From positions 186,001-250,000 of the forward strand of contig CANQPD010000001.1 of assembly GCA_947625655.1 (NCBI GenBank): DNA of 64,000 nt, written 5' to 3'. This DNA is from an uncultured Dysosmobacter sp. (GTDB lineage Bacteria > Bacillota > Clostridia > Oscillospirales > Oscillospiraceae). A model generated the notes under the pieces. The model was given only the letters and a program-made list of their open reading frames with translations. It was not told the origin of the DNA and searched no databases. The position numbers were made by a program, and so were the translations under genes. Positions 46,872 to 56,604 of this stretch are shown piece after piece. Positions within the stretch are counted from its first letter, which is position 1; every line of letters starts with the position of its first letter.

Positions 46872-49800
46872 TCATTTCACCACCACATTGGCCTCGCCCA
46901 GGGTCTCCTTTGCCTCCTCCACCAGGGCCTTGTGGAGCAGGACGGCGCTGCCGTAGACCTTCCGGGTGTCTGCCATGACCATCTTCACCGGGGTGGTGCC
47001 GGGGAACATGCTGAACACCAGCTTCATATGCCGCACCGCCGGGTCGCCGATACTGGGGAATTTCAAATAGAGGGTGCCGCCCTCCACCAGCTTTTCGCTG
47101 CGGGGCCGGGGCGCGGGCTGGGGCGGCAGCCCCCCCTCCGCCGTGGACAGCGGATAGGCGGAGTCGCACATGATCTGGGGGGCCTTTTCGTCCCGGACGG
47201 ACAGCCGCCCCTTCACCACCACCGCCTGGTTTTCCTTCAGGTACGCGCCGCAGGTCTCCAGCACTTTGGAAAAGCACAGCAGCTCCATGGAGGCGGTGTC
47301 ATCCTCCACCATGACATAGGCCATCAGGCTGTTTTTCTTCGTCGTCTTGGTCTTGCTGGAGGTAATCACGCCGGCGATGGTGACGCGCTGGCCGTCGGCA
47401 AACCGGGCGGGGCCGCCCTCCTGGGCGAAGTCCTCCAGAATGGAGCCAATGGTGGGCGCGTTCAGCCTGCGCAGCACGTCCCGGTAGGCGTCCATGGGGT
47501 GGCCGGACAGATACAGCCCCGTGGTGGCCTTTTCCATGGTCATCAGCTCCTGGGGCGTGAATTCCGGAATATCCGGCAAGGGGATCTCCTTCACAGGCGC
47601 TGTTCCGCCCTCCACACCGGACGCCATGGAGAAGAAGTCCATCTGCCCCTCCAGGTTCTGCCGCTGCTGGGCGGCCACGGAGTCCATGACCTTCTCATAG
47701 ACCTGGATCAGCTGGGAGCGGCGGGCCCCGAAGCTGTCGAAGGCACCGGAGCGGATCAGGTTCTCCACCGCCCGCTTGTTCATATCGCTGCCGTTCATCC
47801 GGCTGCAGAAGTCGTTCAGGGAGGTGAAGGGCGCGTTTTCCCGCTCCCCCATGACGGCCTGGATGAAGCCCCGGCCAATGTTCTTGATGGCCACCAGCCC
47901 GAAGCGGATGCCCCCCTCCTCCACCGTGAAGCGGTCGGCGGAGCGGTTGATGTCCGGCGGCAGCAGGGCGATGCCGCAGTCCTTGCACTCGTTGATATAG
48001 CCCGCCACCTTGTCGGAATTGTCCAGCACGCTGGTCAGCAGCGCGGCCATATACTCCCGGGGATAGTGGCATTTGAAATACGCCGTCTGATAGGCCACCA
48101 CCGCATAGGCCACGGCGTGGGCCTTGTTGAAGGCGTAGTTGGCAAAATCGTAGATCTCCTGGTAGATGGCCTCCGCCGTGGCCTCCGGGATGCCATGGGC
48201 CACACAGCCTGTAATGCTTCTTTCCTTGTCACCATGGATAAAGGCGTCCTTCTCCTTCTGGATCTGAGCGGCCTTCTTTTTGGAGATGGCCCGGCGCACC
48301 ATGTCCGCCTGTCCCAGGGAATAGCCGCCCAGCTGCTGGAAGATCTGGATGACCTGCTCCTGGTAAACGATGCAGCCGTAGGTGATGGAGAGGATGGGCT
48401 CCAGGGACGGATGGCGGTATTTGATAAGCTTGGGGTCCTGCTTGCAGGCGATGAAGCGGGGGATGGAATCCATGGGGCCGGGGCGGTACAGGGCGATGAT
48501 GGCGGTGATGTCCTCAATATTCTGGGGCTTCAGGCCCACGCACACGCCGGTCATGCCACTGGACTCCATCTGGAACACGCCGGAGGTCTGGCCCCGGGAG
48601 ATCATCTCAAAGGTCTCCTTGTCGTCCTCGGGAATGTCCTCCAGCCGGAAATCCGGCTGATGCTCCTGGACCATTTTCACCGCGTCGTCCAGCACCGTCA
48701 GGTTCCGCAGGCCCAGGAAGTCCATTTTCAAAAGGCCCAGCTCCTCCAGCGTCGTCATAACGTACTGGCAAACCACGGCCTCGTCGTTTTTGGCCAGGGG
48801 CACATACTCGTAGACCGGCCGCTTGGTGATGACCACGCCGGCGGCGTGGGTGGAGGCATGGCGGGGCATGCCCTCCAGGGCCTTGGCGGTGTCGATGAGC
48901 CTGCGCACCTGCTCGTCGTTGTCGTAGGAATCGCTGAGGGGCTTGGAGAGACGCAGGGCGTCGTCCAGGGTGATGTGGGGGGTGTTGGGCACCTGCTTGG
49001 CGATGACGTCCACATCGGCGTAGGGCATATTCATGACCCGGCCCACGTCCCGGATGACGCCACGGGCCGCCATGGTGCCGAAGGTCACGATCTGGGCCAC
49101 GTGGTCGTCGCCGTACTTCCGGCGGACGTAATCCACCACCTCGCCCCGGCGGGTGTCGCCGAAGTCCATGTCGATATCCGGCATGCTGACCCGCTCCGGG
49201 TTCAGAAAGCGCTCGAAGTACAGGCTGTACTTCATGGGGTCGATGTCCGTGATATGGAGACAGTAGGACACCATGGACCCCGCCGCGCTGCCACGGCCCG
49301 GCCCCACGGGGATGCCCACGCTCTTGGCGTAGCGCACGAAGTCGGAGACGATCAGGAAGTAGTCTGTAAAGCCCATCTTCTCGATCATGTCCTGTTCGTA
49401 CTGCAGCTGGCCCCGGTACTGGTCGTCCGCCCCATAGCGCTCCCGGTAGCCCTCGTCGCACAGCTTTTTCAGGTAGGAAAAGCTGTCATATCCCGGCGGC
49501 AGCTGGAATTCCGGCAAGTGATACTTGCCAAATGTAAACTCAACATTACACATGTCCGCGATCCGGGCGGTGTTGGCAAGGGCGTCCTCGTAGTCCTCAA
49601 ACAGCGCCGCCATCTCCGCCTCGCTGCGGAGATAGAAATTTCGCGGCTCGTAGCGCATCCGGTTCTCGTCGTCGATGGTCTTGCCCGTCTGGATGCACAG
49701 CAGCACATCGTGGGCCTCGGCGTCCTCTTTGCGGAGATAGTGTGCGTCATTGGTACACACCAGAGGCAGCCCCGTCTCCTCATGAAGCCGCAGCAGATGG

Positions 49801-50366
49801 CGGTTCACGATGGCCTGGTCCCGGATGCCGTGGTCCTGGAGCTCCAGGTAAAAGTGGTCCGGGCCGAAGATCTCGCCCATCTCCAGGGCATAGCTTTTGG
49901 CGTTGTCATACTCCCCGTTCCGCAGCATCCGGGGGATCTCACCGGCCAGACACGCGGACAGGGCGATGAGCCCCTTGCTGTGTTCCCGCAGCAGGGCCAA
50001 ATCGATGCGGGGCTTGATGTAAAACCCCTCCGTCCAGGCCATGGAGACCATGTAGCTGAGGTTACGGTAGCCCTCCTCGTTCTCGCACAGCAGCACCAGA
50101 TGGCGGCTCTCGGCGTCGAACTCGTGGACCTTTTCAAACCGGGAACGGCCCTTGGGCGTCACATAGACCTCGCAGCCGATGATGGGCTTGACTCCCTCCG
50201 CCTTGCAGGCGCGGTAGAAGTCGATGACGCCGTACATAACGCCGTGGTCGGTGATGGCGCAGGCGTCCTGGCCCATCTCCTTAACGATCTTGGGCAGGTC
50301 CCGGATGCGGCACGCGCCGTCCAGCAGACTGTATTCGGTATGGACATGCAGGTGGACAAAGGACAT
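46872..50366 (-). CDS. dnaE: DNA polymerase III subunit alpha
   Basis: A 1164-residue replicative polymerase. The N-terminal PHP domain has FVHLHVHTEYSLLDGACRIR, ITDHGVMYG and the LVCTNDAHYL motif (near residue 200). The catalytic core has SVGIPVGPGRGSAAGSMVSY and the acidic motif PDIDMDFGDTRRGEVVDYV (near 400), then ASTHAAGVVI and AYFKCHYPREYMAALL. A tandem HhH region and an OB-fold follow (RVTIAGVITSSKTKTTKKNS). It is DnaE1-like and not PolC, because it lacks a DnaQ-type insertion. The ATG at 50366 follows GTTGAGGAGCAGCC. Confidence 0.98.
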   Translation of the reverse strand: MSFVHLHVHTEYSLLDGACRIRDLPKIVKEMGQDACAITDHGVMYGVIDFYRACKAEGVKPIIGCEVYVTPKGRSRFEKVHEFDAESRHLVLLCENEEGYRNLSYMVSMAWTEGFYIKPRIDLALLREHSKGLIALSACLAGEIPRMLRNGEYDNAKSYALEMGEIFGPDHFYLELQDHGIRDQAIVNRHLLRLHEETGLPLVCTNDAHYLRKEDAEAHDVLLCIQTGKTIDDENRMRYEPRNFYLRSEAEMAALFEDYEDALANTARIADMCNVEFTFGKYHLPEFQLPPGYDSFSYLKKLCDEGYRERYGADDQYRGQLQYEQDMIEKMGFTDYFLIVSDFVRYAKSVGIPVGPGRGSAAGSMVSYCLHITDIDPMKYSLYFERFLNPERVSMPDIDMDFGDTRRGEVVDYVRRKYGDDHVAQIVTFGTMAARGVIRDVGRVMNMPYADVDVIAKQVPNTPHITLDDALRLSKPLSDSYDNDEQVRRLIDTAKALEGMPRHASTHAAGVVITKRPVYEYVPLAKNDEAVVCQYVMTTLEELGLLKMDFLGLRNLTVLDDAVKMVQEHQPDFRLEDIPEDDKETFEMISRGQTSGVFQMESSGMTGVCVGLKPQNIEDITAIIALYRPGPMDSIPRFIACKQDPKLIKYRHPSLEPILSITYGCIVYQEQVIQIFQQLGGYSLGQADMVRRAISKKKAAQIQKEKDAFIHGDKERSITGCVAHGIPEATAEAIYQEIYDFANYAFNKAHAVAYAVVAYQTAYFKCHYPREYMAALLTSVLDNSDKVAGYINECKDCGIALLPPDINRSADRFTVEEGGIRFGLVAIKNIGRGFIQAVMGERENAPFTSLNDFCSRMNGSDMNKRAVENLIRSGAFDSFGARRSQLIQVYEKVMDSVAAQQRQNLEGQMDFFSMASGVEGGTAPVKEIPLPDIPEFTPQELMTMEKATTGLYLSGHPMDAYRDVLRRLNAPTIGSILEDFAQEGGPARFADGQRVTIAGVITSSKTKTTKKNSLMAYVMVEDDTASMELLCFSKVLETCGAYLKENQAVVVKGRLSVRDEKAPQIMCDSAYPLSTAEGGLPPQPAPRPRSEKLVEGGTLYLKFPSIGDPAVRHMKLVFSMFPGTTPVKMVMADTRKVYGSAVLLHKALVEEAKETLGEANVVVK

Positions 50367-50462
50367 GGCTGCTCCTCAACTTCCTTAAAATGTTTCCCCC
50401 TGGGGACTTTTTATTTTGCTGTCTTTTCGATCTTGTGTGCCCTTCCCGGTTGCTTTTTCAGG

Positions 50463-50744
50463 TCAAACCGTTCTTCCGCATTCCGGGCAGTGTTTCGGAA
50501 GGTGATTCGGCACGCGGCCGCCCAGCATCAGGGAGGCGCCGCAGCCGGGACACCTGACATACAGGCAGCCCCAGACCAGGCCCGCCACAACGCCGATGAT
50601 TCCCGTGATAGCGAAACCTGCTAAAAGCGCGTCAGAAGCCGCTCCCGCAGCTGCACAGGCGCCAAGGAGCATCAACACAAAGCCGCCGTAAAACAGGATG
50701 TGTGTGACCCTCAGGGCCTGATGGCAGTCCTTCGTCCACTTCAT
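50463..50744 (-). CDS. Small membrane protein with C-terminal zinc ribbon
   Basis: A 93-residue protein with two hydrophobic segments (HILFYGGFVLMLLGACAAAG and AGFAITGIIGVVAGLVWGCL) and a C-terminal CPGCG...CPECG zinc-ribbon. GAGGAGAAGCGGTG precedes the ATG at 50744; the GTG one codon upstream is less likely. Function unknown. It is in a run with the C_GCAxxG_C_C gene (10-nt gap). Confidence 0.72.
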   Translation of the reverse strand: MKWTKDCHQALRVTHILFYGGFVLMLLGACAAAGAASDALLAGFAITGIIGVVAGLVWGCLYVRCPGCGASLMLGGRVPNHLPKHCPECGRTV

Positions 50745-50756
50745 CACCGCTTCTCC

Positions 50757-51221
50757 TCAATTGCCCGCCGTGTGCTGCGCCCGCTCCGCCAGCATCTCCT
50801 CCACGATCTCCACGGCCGTGACGATCATGATGTCGCAGTGGCCCGTCAGGCCCATGGCCTTGGCGGCGGGGGTGGTGTCGTCGGGGGTGAATTTGTTTTG
50901 CAGCAGCTCCCGGCACCGCAGGGCGCCGAATTTTTCGGAAAACCGCTTTTGCAGCTCACGGCTCAGCGCCACCGTCCGCTTCTTGCTGCCCACGGGATCA
51001 GAGGCATCCACCGGCGTCACCAGCCCCAGGGTCATGACGGCCCCGCTGACGGCGCCGCACAGCTCCCCTGTCCCCGCGCCGGCGCCGAAGCCGCCGCCAA
51101 TGTCAAAGCTGGCCTGCTCGCTGAGGCCGGTCAGGTCGGAAAACGCCGCCAGCACGCTCTGGCAGCAGTTGAAGCCCTGTTTGTGATAGGCGCTGGCAAG
51201 CTCGCAGTGATTTGAAATCAT
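50757..51221 (-). CDS. C-GCAxxG-C-C family protein
   Basis: A 154-residue protein with the family's conserved cysteine pattern: FNCCQSVLAAF (about 17-27), GELCGAVSGAVM (about 52-63), RCRELL and HCDIMI. Members are thought to be redox-active or metal-binding proteins of unknown function. The ATG overlaps the upstream membrane gene's stop (ATGA), so they form an operon. Confidence 0.88.
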   Translation of the reverse strand: MISNHCELASAYHKQGFNCCQSVLAAFSDLTGLSEQASFDIGGGFGAGAGTGELCGAVSGAVMTLGLVTPVDASDPVGSKKRTVALSRELQKRFSEKFGALRCRELLQNKFTPDDTTPAAKAMGLTGHCDIMIVTAVEIVEEMLAERAQHTAGN

Positions 51222-51784
51222 AGTCTACTATCTCCTTTTGTAAATTCCATATTTCCTTCACGCGCCGCCCTCCGCAGATGGAAAAACAGCCAGACGGCGT
51301 CAATGGTGTCCAAGATAAACAACAGCTGGCAGACAATGTGCCGCATCTTCACAGCCATGCCCGTCCGCCGGGCTGCGAAAATGGCGGCGATGGTATAGGC
51401 CGAAGAAGTCAGCAGGGGCAGATACGTCGCCAGCACCGCCAACGGCAGGCCCAGCAGGAAAATCTGGAGCCCCGGCACCACCAGGAAGGCGGAGGCCAGC
51501 ACCGTCCAGGCGAGAAAATTCAGCAGAAAATACGGCACCGCCAACAGCTTCCACGCCATTCCCGCCCCACAGAGCCTGACAGCCTCCGCCGCTCCTTTCC
51601 GGCGGCAGGCCCGGGCCGCGCAAACGATGTTGATGACGCAGAGCACTGCCACCGCCGCCGTGAACGGCAGCGTACCATACAGGATGAGCGTCATCGGCGT
51701 CTCCGTGTACAAAAATCCAATGTAGGCGCAGCCCACCATGCCGTATGTACACAGCAGCGACAGGGCCGGGAACAGATACCCCAT
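51218..51784 (-). CDS. Membrane protein of unknown function
   Basis: A 188-residue protein with five or six hydrophobic segments and a charged C-terminus. No motif recognised. It follows whiA by 16 nt and overlaps the C-GCAxxG-C-C gene, so it may be transcribed with the tail of the hprK-whiA operon. Confidence 0.75.
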   Translation of the reverse strand: MGYLFPALSLLCTYGMVGCAYIGFLYTETPMTLILYGTLPFTAAVAVLCVINIVCAARACRRKGAAEAVRLCGAGMAWKLLAVPYFLLNFLAWTVLASAFLVVPGLQIFLLGLPLAVLATYLPLLTSSAYTIAAIFAARRTGMAVKMRHIVCQLLFILDTIDAVWLFFHLRRAAREGNMEFTKGDSRL

Positions 51785-51800
51785 GATCAGCGTGCCTCCT

Positions 51801-52700
51801 TTACAGTCCTTTTGACAGCTCCATCAGCTTCCGCATCCGATGGTTCAGGCAGGATTTCGTCACCGGCGGGTCGAATTCCTCCGCCAGCTCGCTGAGAGTC
51901 AGCTCCGGATTCTCCAGCCGGAGGGCCGCCGTCAGCTGCAGCTTGTCCGGCAGCTGTTCCAAAAGCCCCGCCGCCTGGAGATGGCGGATACACTCCAGCT
52001 GCTCCCGGGCGGCCTCCACCGTCTTGTCCAGATTGGCGTTGTCGCAGTTCAGCCGCCGGTTCACGCTGTTGCGCAGATCCTTTTCCAGCTTGGCGGACAT
52101 GATCTTCATGGCCGCCACCGGCGCGCCGATGAGGGTGAGGAAGTCCTCGATCTGGTCGCTCTGCTTGAAATAGGTGATGAAGCTGCCGTTCCGGCCAATG
52201 CTCTTGGGCGGGTACCCGCTCTCCCGCAGCAGCACCTCCAGCTCCCGGTTGGCCTGGAGATGGGAGGTAGTCAGCTCCAGATGATAGCGCTTCAGCGGGT
52301 CCGTGATGCTGCCCCCGGCAAAAAACACCCCCCGCAGGAAGGAAGCCCGGCAGCACTCCTCTTCCAGCATGCCGAAGTTGATGTGGAGCACCAGATTCTG
52401 CCGGGGGTCGTATCCCAGCAGATTGATGATGTGGTCCAGCTTTTTCCGCTCCGTGATCTGGAAGACCAGCTTTCCCGGCGTCTCCGGCTCCGGCTGGCGG
52501 TCGAACTGCAGATTGAACGCCCGCCTGAACAGCTTCGGCAGCCGCGCGGCGAAGTTGGGATTTTCCGTGATGATGCGGACCTCCGTGGAGCTGAAGGTGT
52601 TGCAGTACAGCAGGATGCCGTAGGCCTCCGCCCGGGCGCAGCACAGCTTCTGCACCGGCAGCTTGCATAATTCATTTTTCGTATCAAAAGAAAAGGACAT
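51801..52700 (-). CDS. whiA: Sporulation/cell division regulator WhiA
   Basis: A 299-residue protein with an N-terminal LAGLIDADG-like domain lacking the nuclease residues (SFSFDTKNELCKL; REFLRGVFFAGGSI-type segment FLRGVFFAGGSITDPLKRYH; GRNGSFITYFKQSDQIEDFL) and a C-terminal HTH domain (LRLENPELTLSELAEEFDPP; CLNHRMRKL). The ATG at 52700 has GAGGAGGTTTTC upstream. It closes the canonical hprK-glk-murB-rapZ-yvcK-whiA order. Confidence 0.96.
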   Translation of the reverse strand: MSFSFDTKNELCKLPVQKLCCARAEAYGILLYCNTFSSTEVRIITENPNFAARLPKLFRRAFNLQFDRQPEPETPGKLVFQITERKKLDHIINLLGYDPRQNLVLHINFGMLEEECCRASFLRGVFFAGGSITDPLKRYHLELTTSHLQANRELEVLLRESGYPPKSIGRNGSFITYFKQSDQIEDFLTLIGAPVAAMKIMSAKLEKDLRNSVNRRLNCDNANLDKTVEAAREQLECIRHLQAAGLLEQLPDKLQLTAALRLENPELTLSELAEEFDPPVTKSCLNHRMRKLMELSKGL

Positions 52701-52766
52701 GAAAACCTCCTCTTTTCTGTGGTTCCCTGGTAAAAAGATGCCTGTCCCGCCCCTCAAAATACGGCG

Positions 52767-53816
52767 TCACTTCTTTTCCATCCGGTAGCTGTCGGCCCGG
52801 CCCCCGCCCGCGATGCGAACGCTCCGCTCCGCGTGGAGCAGGATCAGCTCCCGGGCCAGATGGTCCGGATGGTGGCGGACATAGCCGTCCGCCACCGTGG
52901 CGACAGGGCGGCTGACCACCTCCACCCCCAGCTGGGCGCAGAGCTCCTCATCCGCCAGCAGCGGTTCGGCGCCCTCCTCGGCGTACCGTGCGGCAACGCC
53001 TTTGGGAATGGGCGAGGAGTTTGCCAGGCACAGGTCGAACAGCCCCTGGGCCGAGTGGTGGAACAGGGCCGCGATATGGTCGGAGACGGTATAGCCCTCC
53101 GTCTCCCCCTCCTGGGTCATGATGTTGCAGACATAGACCTTCAGGGCGTCCGACGTCCGAATGGCGTCCACGATGCCGTCCACCAGCAGGTTGGGGATGA
53201 TGCTGGTATACAGACTCCCGGGGCCCAGGACGATCATGTCCGCCTCCCGGATGGCCGCCAGGGCGTCGGGAAGGGCCTTGGGGTATTCGGGGATCAGCCG
53301 CACCCGGCGGATGCGGCAGTCCTCCTTTTTCTTGCAGTAAAAGATCTTGGATTCCCCGATAACGGTGGCGCCGTTTTCAAATTCCGCCTCCAGCTGCACA
53401 TCCGCCGTGGTCACCGGCAGGACCCGGCCCGTGATGGCCAACACCTCGCTCATGCGGCGCACCGCCGCGTCGAAGGAGGGGGAAATGCCGTTCAGCGCCG
53501 CCAGAAACAGGTTTCCAAAGCTCTGCCCCGCAAGGGACCCCTCCGTAAACCTGTAGTGCATCAGCTCGCTCATCAGCGGTTCCGTGTTGGCCAGGGCCTC
53601 CATGCAGTTGCGGATGTCGCCGGGGGACGGCATCCCCAGATCCTGGCGCAGCATGCCGGAGCCGCCGCCGTCATCCGCCACCGTGACGATGGCGGAGAGA
53701 TTTTCCGTGTACTGCTTCAGTCCCCGCAGCATATTGGAAAGGCCGTGGCCGCCGCCGATGACGGCGATCCTCGGCCCCCGCGCCCTTGGAAGGCGGTACT
53801 CATATCGATGTTCCAT
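52767..53816 (-). CDS. Gluconeogenesis factor YvcK (CofD-like)
   Basis: A 349-residue protein of the YvcK/CofD family: an N-terminal GGGHGLSNMLRGLKQYTENL and VTVADDGGGSGMLRQDLGMP, then LGPGSLYTSIIPNLLVDGIV and YVCNIMTQEGETEGYTVSDH. In Bacillus YvcK binds UDP-sugars and helps cell-wall synthesis under gluconeogenic growth. It lies between rapZ and whiA, as expected. Confidence 0.95.
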   Translation of the reverse strand: MEHRYEYRLPRARGPRIAVIGGGHGLSNMLRGLKQYTENLSAIVTVADDGGGSGMLRQDLGMPSPGDIRNCMEALANTEPLMSELMHYRFTEGSLAGQSFGNLFLAALNGISPSFDAAVRRMSEVLAITGRVLPVTTADVQLEAEFENGATVIGESKIFYCKKKEDCRIRRVRLIPEYPKALPDALAAIREADMIVLGPGSLYTSIIPNLLVDGIVDAIRTSDALKVYVCNIMTQEGETEGYTVSDHIAALFHHSAQGLFDLCLANSSPIPKGVAARYAEEGAEPLLADEELCAQLGVEVVSRPVATVADGYVRHHPDHLARELILLHAERSVRIAGGGRADSYRMEKK

Positions 53817-53831
53817 AGGGCTCCTTTCCCC

Positions 53832-54695
53832 TCAGTTTCCGCGGTTCATGTCCCGGTGGTTCTCGGCGGTCTGATAGCCCTGCTGCCGGATGAACTCCGC
53901 CAGCGCGTGGGTCATCGCCACGGAGCGGTGGCGGCCGCCGGTGCAGCCCACGGCGATGGCCAGGCTGGTCTTTCCCTCTTCCGCGTACAGCGGCAGGGAA
54001 AAGGCCAGCAGATCCTCCAGCCGCTTCAGATAGTCCCGGGTCTGCTGGAAGCTGAACACATAGTCGGCCACCGCCTTGTCCAGCCCCGTCTGGGGCCGCA
54101 GCTCCTCGATGTAAAAGGGATTGGGCATGAAGCGCACGTCAAACACCAGGTCCGCCTCCAGCGGCAGGCCGTGCTTGAAGCCGAAGGACGTGACGCTGAC
54201 CACCATGCCGCCCTTCTCCCCCGCCTCGCCGAAGATGCCCAGCAGCTCGCTTCGCAGCTGGGCGGTGGAGAGGTGGGAGGTGTCGATAACGAAATCCGCC
54301 CGCTCCCGCACCGGCTGCATCAGCTCCCGCTCCCTGCGGACGGCCTCCTGCAGGGAGTCCACGCCGTCCCGCAGGGGATGGCGGCGGCGGGTCTCCTTGT
54401 AGCGCTGGATGATGACCTCCGGCGACGCCTCCAGAAAGAGCATCCGGCAGACGCCGTCCATGGCCTTCAGCTTATCCAGCACGTCAAACAGCTCTGTAAA
54501 GGAGCTGGCGGTGCGCACGTCGTACACCAGGGCCACCCGGTCATAGCGGCCGCTGCCCACCGCGCAGAACTCCGCGAATTTCAGGATCATGGCGGCGGGC
54601 ATGTTGTCCACGATATAAAAGCCGATGTCCTCCAAAAAGGAGGCAGCCTTGCTCTTCCCGCCGCCGGAGAGGCCGGAGATGATGAGAATTTCCAT
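53832..54695 (-). CDS. rapZ: RNase adapter protein RapZ (YvcJ)
   Basis: A 287-residue P-loop protein: Walker A GLSGGGKSKA (about 8-17), RPV-type LVYDVRTASSF, and the C-terminal FNVRFMPNPFYIEEL-like segment VRFMPNPFYIEELRPQTGLD with IAVGCTGGRHRSVAMTHALA. Firmicute members (YvcJ) hydrolyse GTP; a sRNA-adapter role is shown in E. coli only. It follows murB by 21 nt. Confidence 0.95.
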   Translation of the reverse strand: MEILIISGLSGGGKSKAASFLEDIGFYIVDNMPAAMILKFAEFCAVGSGRYDRVALVYDVRTASSFTELFDVLDKLKAMDGVCRMLFLEASPEVIIQRYKETRRRHPLRDGVDSLQEAVRRERELMQPVRERADFVIDTSHLSTAQLRSELLGIFGEAGEKGGMVVSVTSFGFKHGLPLEADLVFDVRFMPNPFYIEELRPQTGLDKAVADYVFSFQQTRDYLKRLEDLLAFSLPLYAEEGKTSLAIAVGCTGGRHRSVAMTHALAEFIRQQGYQTAENHRDMNRGN

Positions 54696-54716
54696 GTATA
54701 CGCCTTCTTTTCGATC

Positions 54717-55637
54717 TTATCTGACGAGCTTCACTTCCGGCTCCAGGCGGACGCCGGTCCTGGCAAAGACCCGCTCCCGCACCTGGGCGATCAGCGCCGT
54801 CACATCGGCGCAGGTGGCGCCGCCGGTGTTGATAATAAAGCCGGCGTGCTTCTCGCTGACCTGGGCGCCGCCTACCATCAGCCCCTTCAGGCCGCACTGG
54901 TCGATGAGCGTGCCGGCGAAATAGCCCACCGGCCGCTTGAAGGTGCTGCCCGCGCTGGGCCACTCCAGCGGCTGGCTGGCCCTGCGGCGGGCCATCAGCT
55001 CCCGCATCCTCTGCCGGATGGCCTCCGGGTCGCCGGGGCGCAGGCGGAACACCGCGTACAGCGCCACCGCGTCAGGGTGGTCCGACAGCAGGCTGTGGCG
55101 GTAGCCGAAATCCATCTCCTCGGCAGAGAGGAATCGGATCCCCTCCTCCGGGAACAGCACCGACACGCCCTGGACCACCTGCTTCATCTCCCCGTCATAG
55201 GCGCCGGCGTTCATGCACACGCCGCCGCCCACCGTGCCGGGGATGCCGTGGGCGAATTCCAGCCCCGTCAGGCCCCGGCGGCAGGCATGCTCCGCCAGCC
55301 GGGCCAGGGAGACGCCCGCTTCCGCGAGGATCGTATCGGGTTCCGCGCCGTCTTCCACCCGGTTCAGGCCCTCGGAGGTATCGATGACCAGCCGGTCCAG
55401 CCCCTCGTCAGGGGCCAGCAGATTGGTGCCGTTGCCGATGACCAGCGGCCTGGCCCCGCACTCCCTGGCAAAGGACAGCAGCAAAACCAGCTGCTCCCGG
55501 CTTTGGGGAAAGGCCATGCGCCTTGCCGGGCCGCCCACCCGGAAGGAGGTGTGGCGGCTCATGGGCTCGTCTTTTGCCGTCTTCAGGTCCGGCAGATAGT
55601 CCGCGATCCATTTGTCCAGTTCCGTAGTCCAGTCCAT
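54717..55637 (-). CDS. murB: UDP-N-acetylenolpyruvoylglucosamine reductase
   Basis: MurB reduces UDP-GlcNAc-enolpyruvate to UDP-MurNAc with FAD/NADPH. The 306-residue protein shows the FAD motif PLVIGNGTNLLAPDEGLDRL, LEFAHGIPGTVGGGVCMNAG, and the type II C-terminal end SAGSTFKRPVGYFAGTLIDQ and GAQVSEKHAGFIINTGGATC. The ATG at 55637 follows GGGAGGCCCTTGT; the longer frame overlaps the glk gene. Confidence 0.96.
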   Translation of the reverse strand: MDWTTELDKWIADYLPDLKTAKDEPMSRHTSFRVGGPARRMAFPQSREQLVLLLSFARECGARPLVIGNGTNLLAPDEGLDRLVIDTSEGLNRVEDGAEPDTILAEAGVSLARLAEHACRRGLTGLEFAHGIPGTVGGGVCMNAGAYDGEMKQVVQGVSVLFPEEGIRFLSAEEMDFGYRHSLLSDHPDAVALYAVFRLRPGDPEAIRQRMRELMARRRASQPLEWPSAGSTFKRPVGYFAGTLIDQCGLKGLMVGGAQVSEKHAGFIINTGGATCADVTALIAQVRERVFARTGVRLEPEVKLVR

Positions 55638-55654
55638 ACAAGGGCCTCCCGCTC

Positions 55655-56584
55655 TCAGATAACTTTTCCCAGCAGGGCCGCGCCGATGATGCCGGCGTCG
55701 TTGCCCAGCTCCGCCCGCTGGATCCGGGTGACGCGCCCGCCGTGCTGAGCGAAGCACTCCTGCGCGGCGATCTGGCGCAGCGGCTCCATGAGGAGACGCT
55801 CCGGCGCGGCGGCCACGCCGCCGCCGATGGCGACGATCTCCGGCCGCAGGAGATTGATGAGGCTAACGGTCCCGCTGGCCAGGTATTCCACATACTGCCG
55901 GCACACCGCCAGGGCCGTTTCATCCCCCAGCTCCGCCGCCTGGAAGGCCGTCCGGCCCTCCACGCCGCCGTTTTCCGCCGCGACGGTATGTAACGCGCTC
56001 TCCGGGTGGGCCTCCATGGCCTCCCGGGTCAGCCGGATCAACCCGGTGGCGGATGCGTAGGTCTCCCAGCAGCCATGGCGGCCGCAGTTGCAGGCCAGGC
56101 CGTCCCGGCAGATGACCATGTGGCCCGCCTCGCTGGAGGCAAGGCCGCCCCGCAGCTTCCCGTCCAAAATCAGTCCCGCGCCAATGCCGGTGCCCAGGGT
56201 CACCACGGCAAAATCCCGGGTCCCCTTTCCGGCGCCGCAGGTGAACTCCCCCACGGCGGCGCAGTCCGCGTCGTTGCCCAGCAGCAGCGGCAGATCCAGG
56301 TGCCGGCGGAACAGCGTCTCCAGCGGCACATTTTCCATGGGGATGTTGGTGGTGAACAGGATATCCCCCCCTGACACGGCGCCGGGCAGGCCCACGCCCA
56401 CGTATTCCACACCCTCCGCGCCGCGGGTCTCCAGCACGGTTTCCGTCAGCTCCGCCAGGGTTCTGGCAAACGCCTCCGGCCCCTGGAAATCCAGGGGCAC
56501 GCGCTCCACGGCGAGGATCTTGCCGTCCCCGTCCACAAGGCCGGCCTTGAGATTGGTGCCGCCTACGTCGATTCCGATATACAT
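55655..56584 (-). CDS. glk: ROK family glucokinase
   Basis: A 309-residue sugar kinase with the N-terminal phosphate loop MYIGIDVGGTNLKAGLVDGD, a GTGIGAGLILDGKLRGGLAS segment, and the ROK zinc motif CNCGRHGCWETYAS (about 165-178). The ATG at 56584 has AGAGAGGGAAAT upstream. It lies in the hprK operon, so glucose phosphorylation and HPr kinase are expressed together. Exact sugar preference is by family. Confidence 0.92.
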   Translation of the reverse strand: MYIGIDVGGTNLKAGLVDGDGKILAVERVPLDFQGPEAFARTLAELTETVLETRGAEGVEYVGVGLPGAVSGGDILFTTNIPMENVPLETLFRRHLDLPLLLGNDADCAAVGEFTCGAGKGTRDFAVVTLGTGIGAGLILDGKLRGGLASSEAGHMVICRDGLACNCGRHGCWETYASATGLIRLTREAMEAHPESALHTVAAENGGVEGRTAFQAAELGDETALAVCRQYVEYLASGTVSLINLLRPEIVAIGGGVAAAPERLLMEPLRQIAAQECFAQHGGRVTRIQRAELGNDAGIIGAALLGKVI

Positions 56585-56604
56585 ATTTCCCTCTCTCCGT
56601 TCTG

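Noticed and set aside
46821-50624. A 1267-codon plus-strand open frame
   Set aside because: It is fully antisense to dnaE; its translation is His/Val/Gly-rich with no motifs, a by-product of the GC-rich codon usage of the real gene.
52833-55748. A 971-codon plus-strand open frame
   Set aside because: It is the antisense shadow of yvcK, rapZ and murB; no protein family pattern.
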